Below are positions 63,096 to 64,000 of a stretch of 64,000 bases of DNA, in pieces. Position numbers and translations under genes: made by a program. The stretch is taken from NCBI RefSeq assembly GCF_900105185.1, contig NZ_FNTJ01000001.1, positions 2,996,501 through 3,060,500 of the forward strand. The letters are read 5' to 3'. The notes beneath the pieces are model-generated. The model was given only the letters and a program-made list of their open reading frames with translations, searched no databases and was not told where the DNA came from. The stretch's first letter is position 1. Each line of letters begins with the position of its first letter. Source of the DNA: Pseudomonas saponiphila. GTDB taxonomy: Bacteria; Pseudomonadota; Gammaproteobacteria; Pseudomonadales; Pseudomonadaceae.

Positions 63096-64000
63096 TCAGT
63101 AGACGGGAATCAGAGTGAAGGGAGCCTTGCGCTGCGAGGTTTCCAGCAGCAGGGTCGCCAGGTCGACTTCGGCGGGATCCAGGTCGAGCTGCTCCAGCTC
63201 TTCTTCCAACTGCTGTGGATCCGCGGGCAGGGCAACGATTGGCCGACGCAGGTAGGGGCGCGGGTCTTCGCCGTAGTAGACCTTCACCGGGCCCTCGGGG
63301 ATGCCTTCCAGGCGGGCAAAACCTTCCTGGTCGAGGTTGCCCTCGGCTTGCGAGCCGTCACTGAACACCGCTCGGTAGGCGGCGCCGGACACCGGCTCCA
63401 GGTTCGGGTAGTGCAGGTTCAGCTCCAGCCAGTTGCCCTCACCGGTGAGGTGTTCCAGGCCCTGGTTGACGTCCTGGGCGAGGCTTGCGGCGTCGTGGGC
63501 GCCGGGTTGTGGCGCGGCGGTGATGGTCGTTGGGCGCGGTTCCAGGGACGACTGCGGCTTGGGCGCCAGGGCCGGGCCGCGGCTGTGGGCGGCGGCCGAG
63601 TTGTTGCGTTGCTCGGCGATCCACGGGGCGATGCGCTCTTGCACCGTCACCATTAGAAATTCGCTGTGTTCGCAGGCTTCGTTGAGGTTGTGCTGCACCA
63701 GGCGCTGCTGGGGCGTGAGGCCGTTGAAGGTGCTGGAGGCGCTGACGCCGCGGATGATCTCGGGCAGCTCTTCGGCCAGGCGCACAGGGTCCAGGCACTT
63801 TTCCAGCAGTTGTTCGGGGCTGGTTTTCAGGCGGCAGGCCTGCAGGGTGTGGCGAATCAGGTCGAAGAGCTTTTCGGCGTGGCGCTTTGGCGCGCGGTTG
63901 ATCAGGCGCAGGAGGATCTTCAGGCCTTGTCCGGGGCCTGGGATCCAGCCGATCAGGGCCAGGGCCAAGTCGAAGAAGGCGTCTTCCTCGTCCTTGGGGT
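63096..64000 (-). CDS. Putative T6SS/polymorphic effector, partial (N-terminus beyond window)
   Basis: The frame is open to the window edge; at least 301 residues are seen and the gene continues upstream. The visible N-terminal segment (LALIGWIPGPGQGLKILLRL) resembles a conserved region in PAAR-linked polymorphic toxins. The C-terminal part (YRAVFSDGSQAEGNLDQEGF, PVKVYYGEDPRPYL) looks like a beta-domain found on T6SS cargo. No clear nuclease motif is visible in the portion present. It is followed by a PoNi-type immunity gene. Effector role is inferred. Confidence 0.55.
   Translation of the reverse strand, partial: PKDEEDAFFDLALALIGWIPGPGQGLKILLRLINRAPKRHAEKLFDLIRHTLQACRLKTSPEQLLEKCLDPVRLAEELPEIIRGVSASSTFNGLTPQQRLVQHNLNEACEHSEFLMVTVQERIAPWIAEQRNNSAAAHSRGPALAPKPQSSLEPRPTTITAAPQPGAHDAASLAQDVNQGLEHLTGEGNWLELNLHYPNLEPVSGAAYRAVFSDGSQAEGNLDQEGFARLEGIPEGPVKVYYGEDPRPYLRRPIVALPADPQQLEEELEQLDLDPAEVDLATLLLETSQRKAPFTLIPVY

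Overview
The window looks like a chromosomal segment of a fluorescens-group Pseudomonas. The evidence is high GC, closely packed Pseudomonas-type genes (MuxABC-OpmB, SfnG, a MucR-like MHYT/GGDEF/EAL protein, EfeUOB, PLD-type PssA) and many copies of the REP/REPIN repeat whose arms read GTAGGAGCCGGCTTGCCGGC and CTGGCAAGCCAGCTCCTAC, typical of this group. I saw no rRNA or tRNA gene, prophage or CRISPR array.

Layout. 0-2.5 kb: a Fe(II)/2-oxoglutarate oxygenase, a downstream TauE/SafE transporter cut by the window edge, and a divergent LysR regulator. 2.7-5.35 kb: IS21-family copy A, inserted in a small secreted-peptide gene. 5.5-12 kb: an RND efflux pair (permease plus fusion lipoprotein, no outer-membrane channel) divergent from a two-component system. 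12.4-20.7 kb: dienoyl-CoA isomerase, NudC, a second TauE/SafE protein, a divergent dimethylsulfone locus (SfnB/C-like dehydrogenase and SfnG) with two sigma-54-like promoters, a DUF1348/TetR pair and PssA. 20.7-29.5 kb: an MFS transporter, the iron operon efeU-efeO-efeB-efeM-like behind a Fur box, an AraC regulator and a glycosyltransferase. 29.5-36.7 kb: a signalling block with a CHASE3/GAF hybrid kinase carrying three receivers, CheR, CheB, a receiver-kinase and two lone receivers, with no chemoreceptor or CheA in the window. 37-47 kb: TPR protein, bestrophin, an IS3-family element inserted exactly in a REP palindrome, a DUF3313 lipoprotein, a DUF3829 gene broken by IS21 copy B, and a J-domain protein. 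47-61.5 kb: SRPBCC and DJ-1/PfpI proteins, Tpx, muxA-muxB-muxC-opmB, the MucR-like protein and an SDR. 61.7-64 kb: a membrane protein, a PoNi-type immunity protein and the C-terminal part of a probable type VI/polymorphic effector that runs off the window.

The most striking structural signals concern mobile DNA. The two IS21 copies have the same length (2,641 bp), encode identical proteins and lie in inverted orientation; each broken gene can be rejoined in frame on paper. REPINs occur as singles and as tandem arrays with a 105-110 bp period at three loci. The most interesting functional loci are the receptor-less CheR/CheB phosphorelay, the effector/immunity locus at the right edge, and the sigma-54 controlled sfn promoter region.
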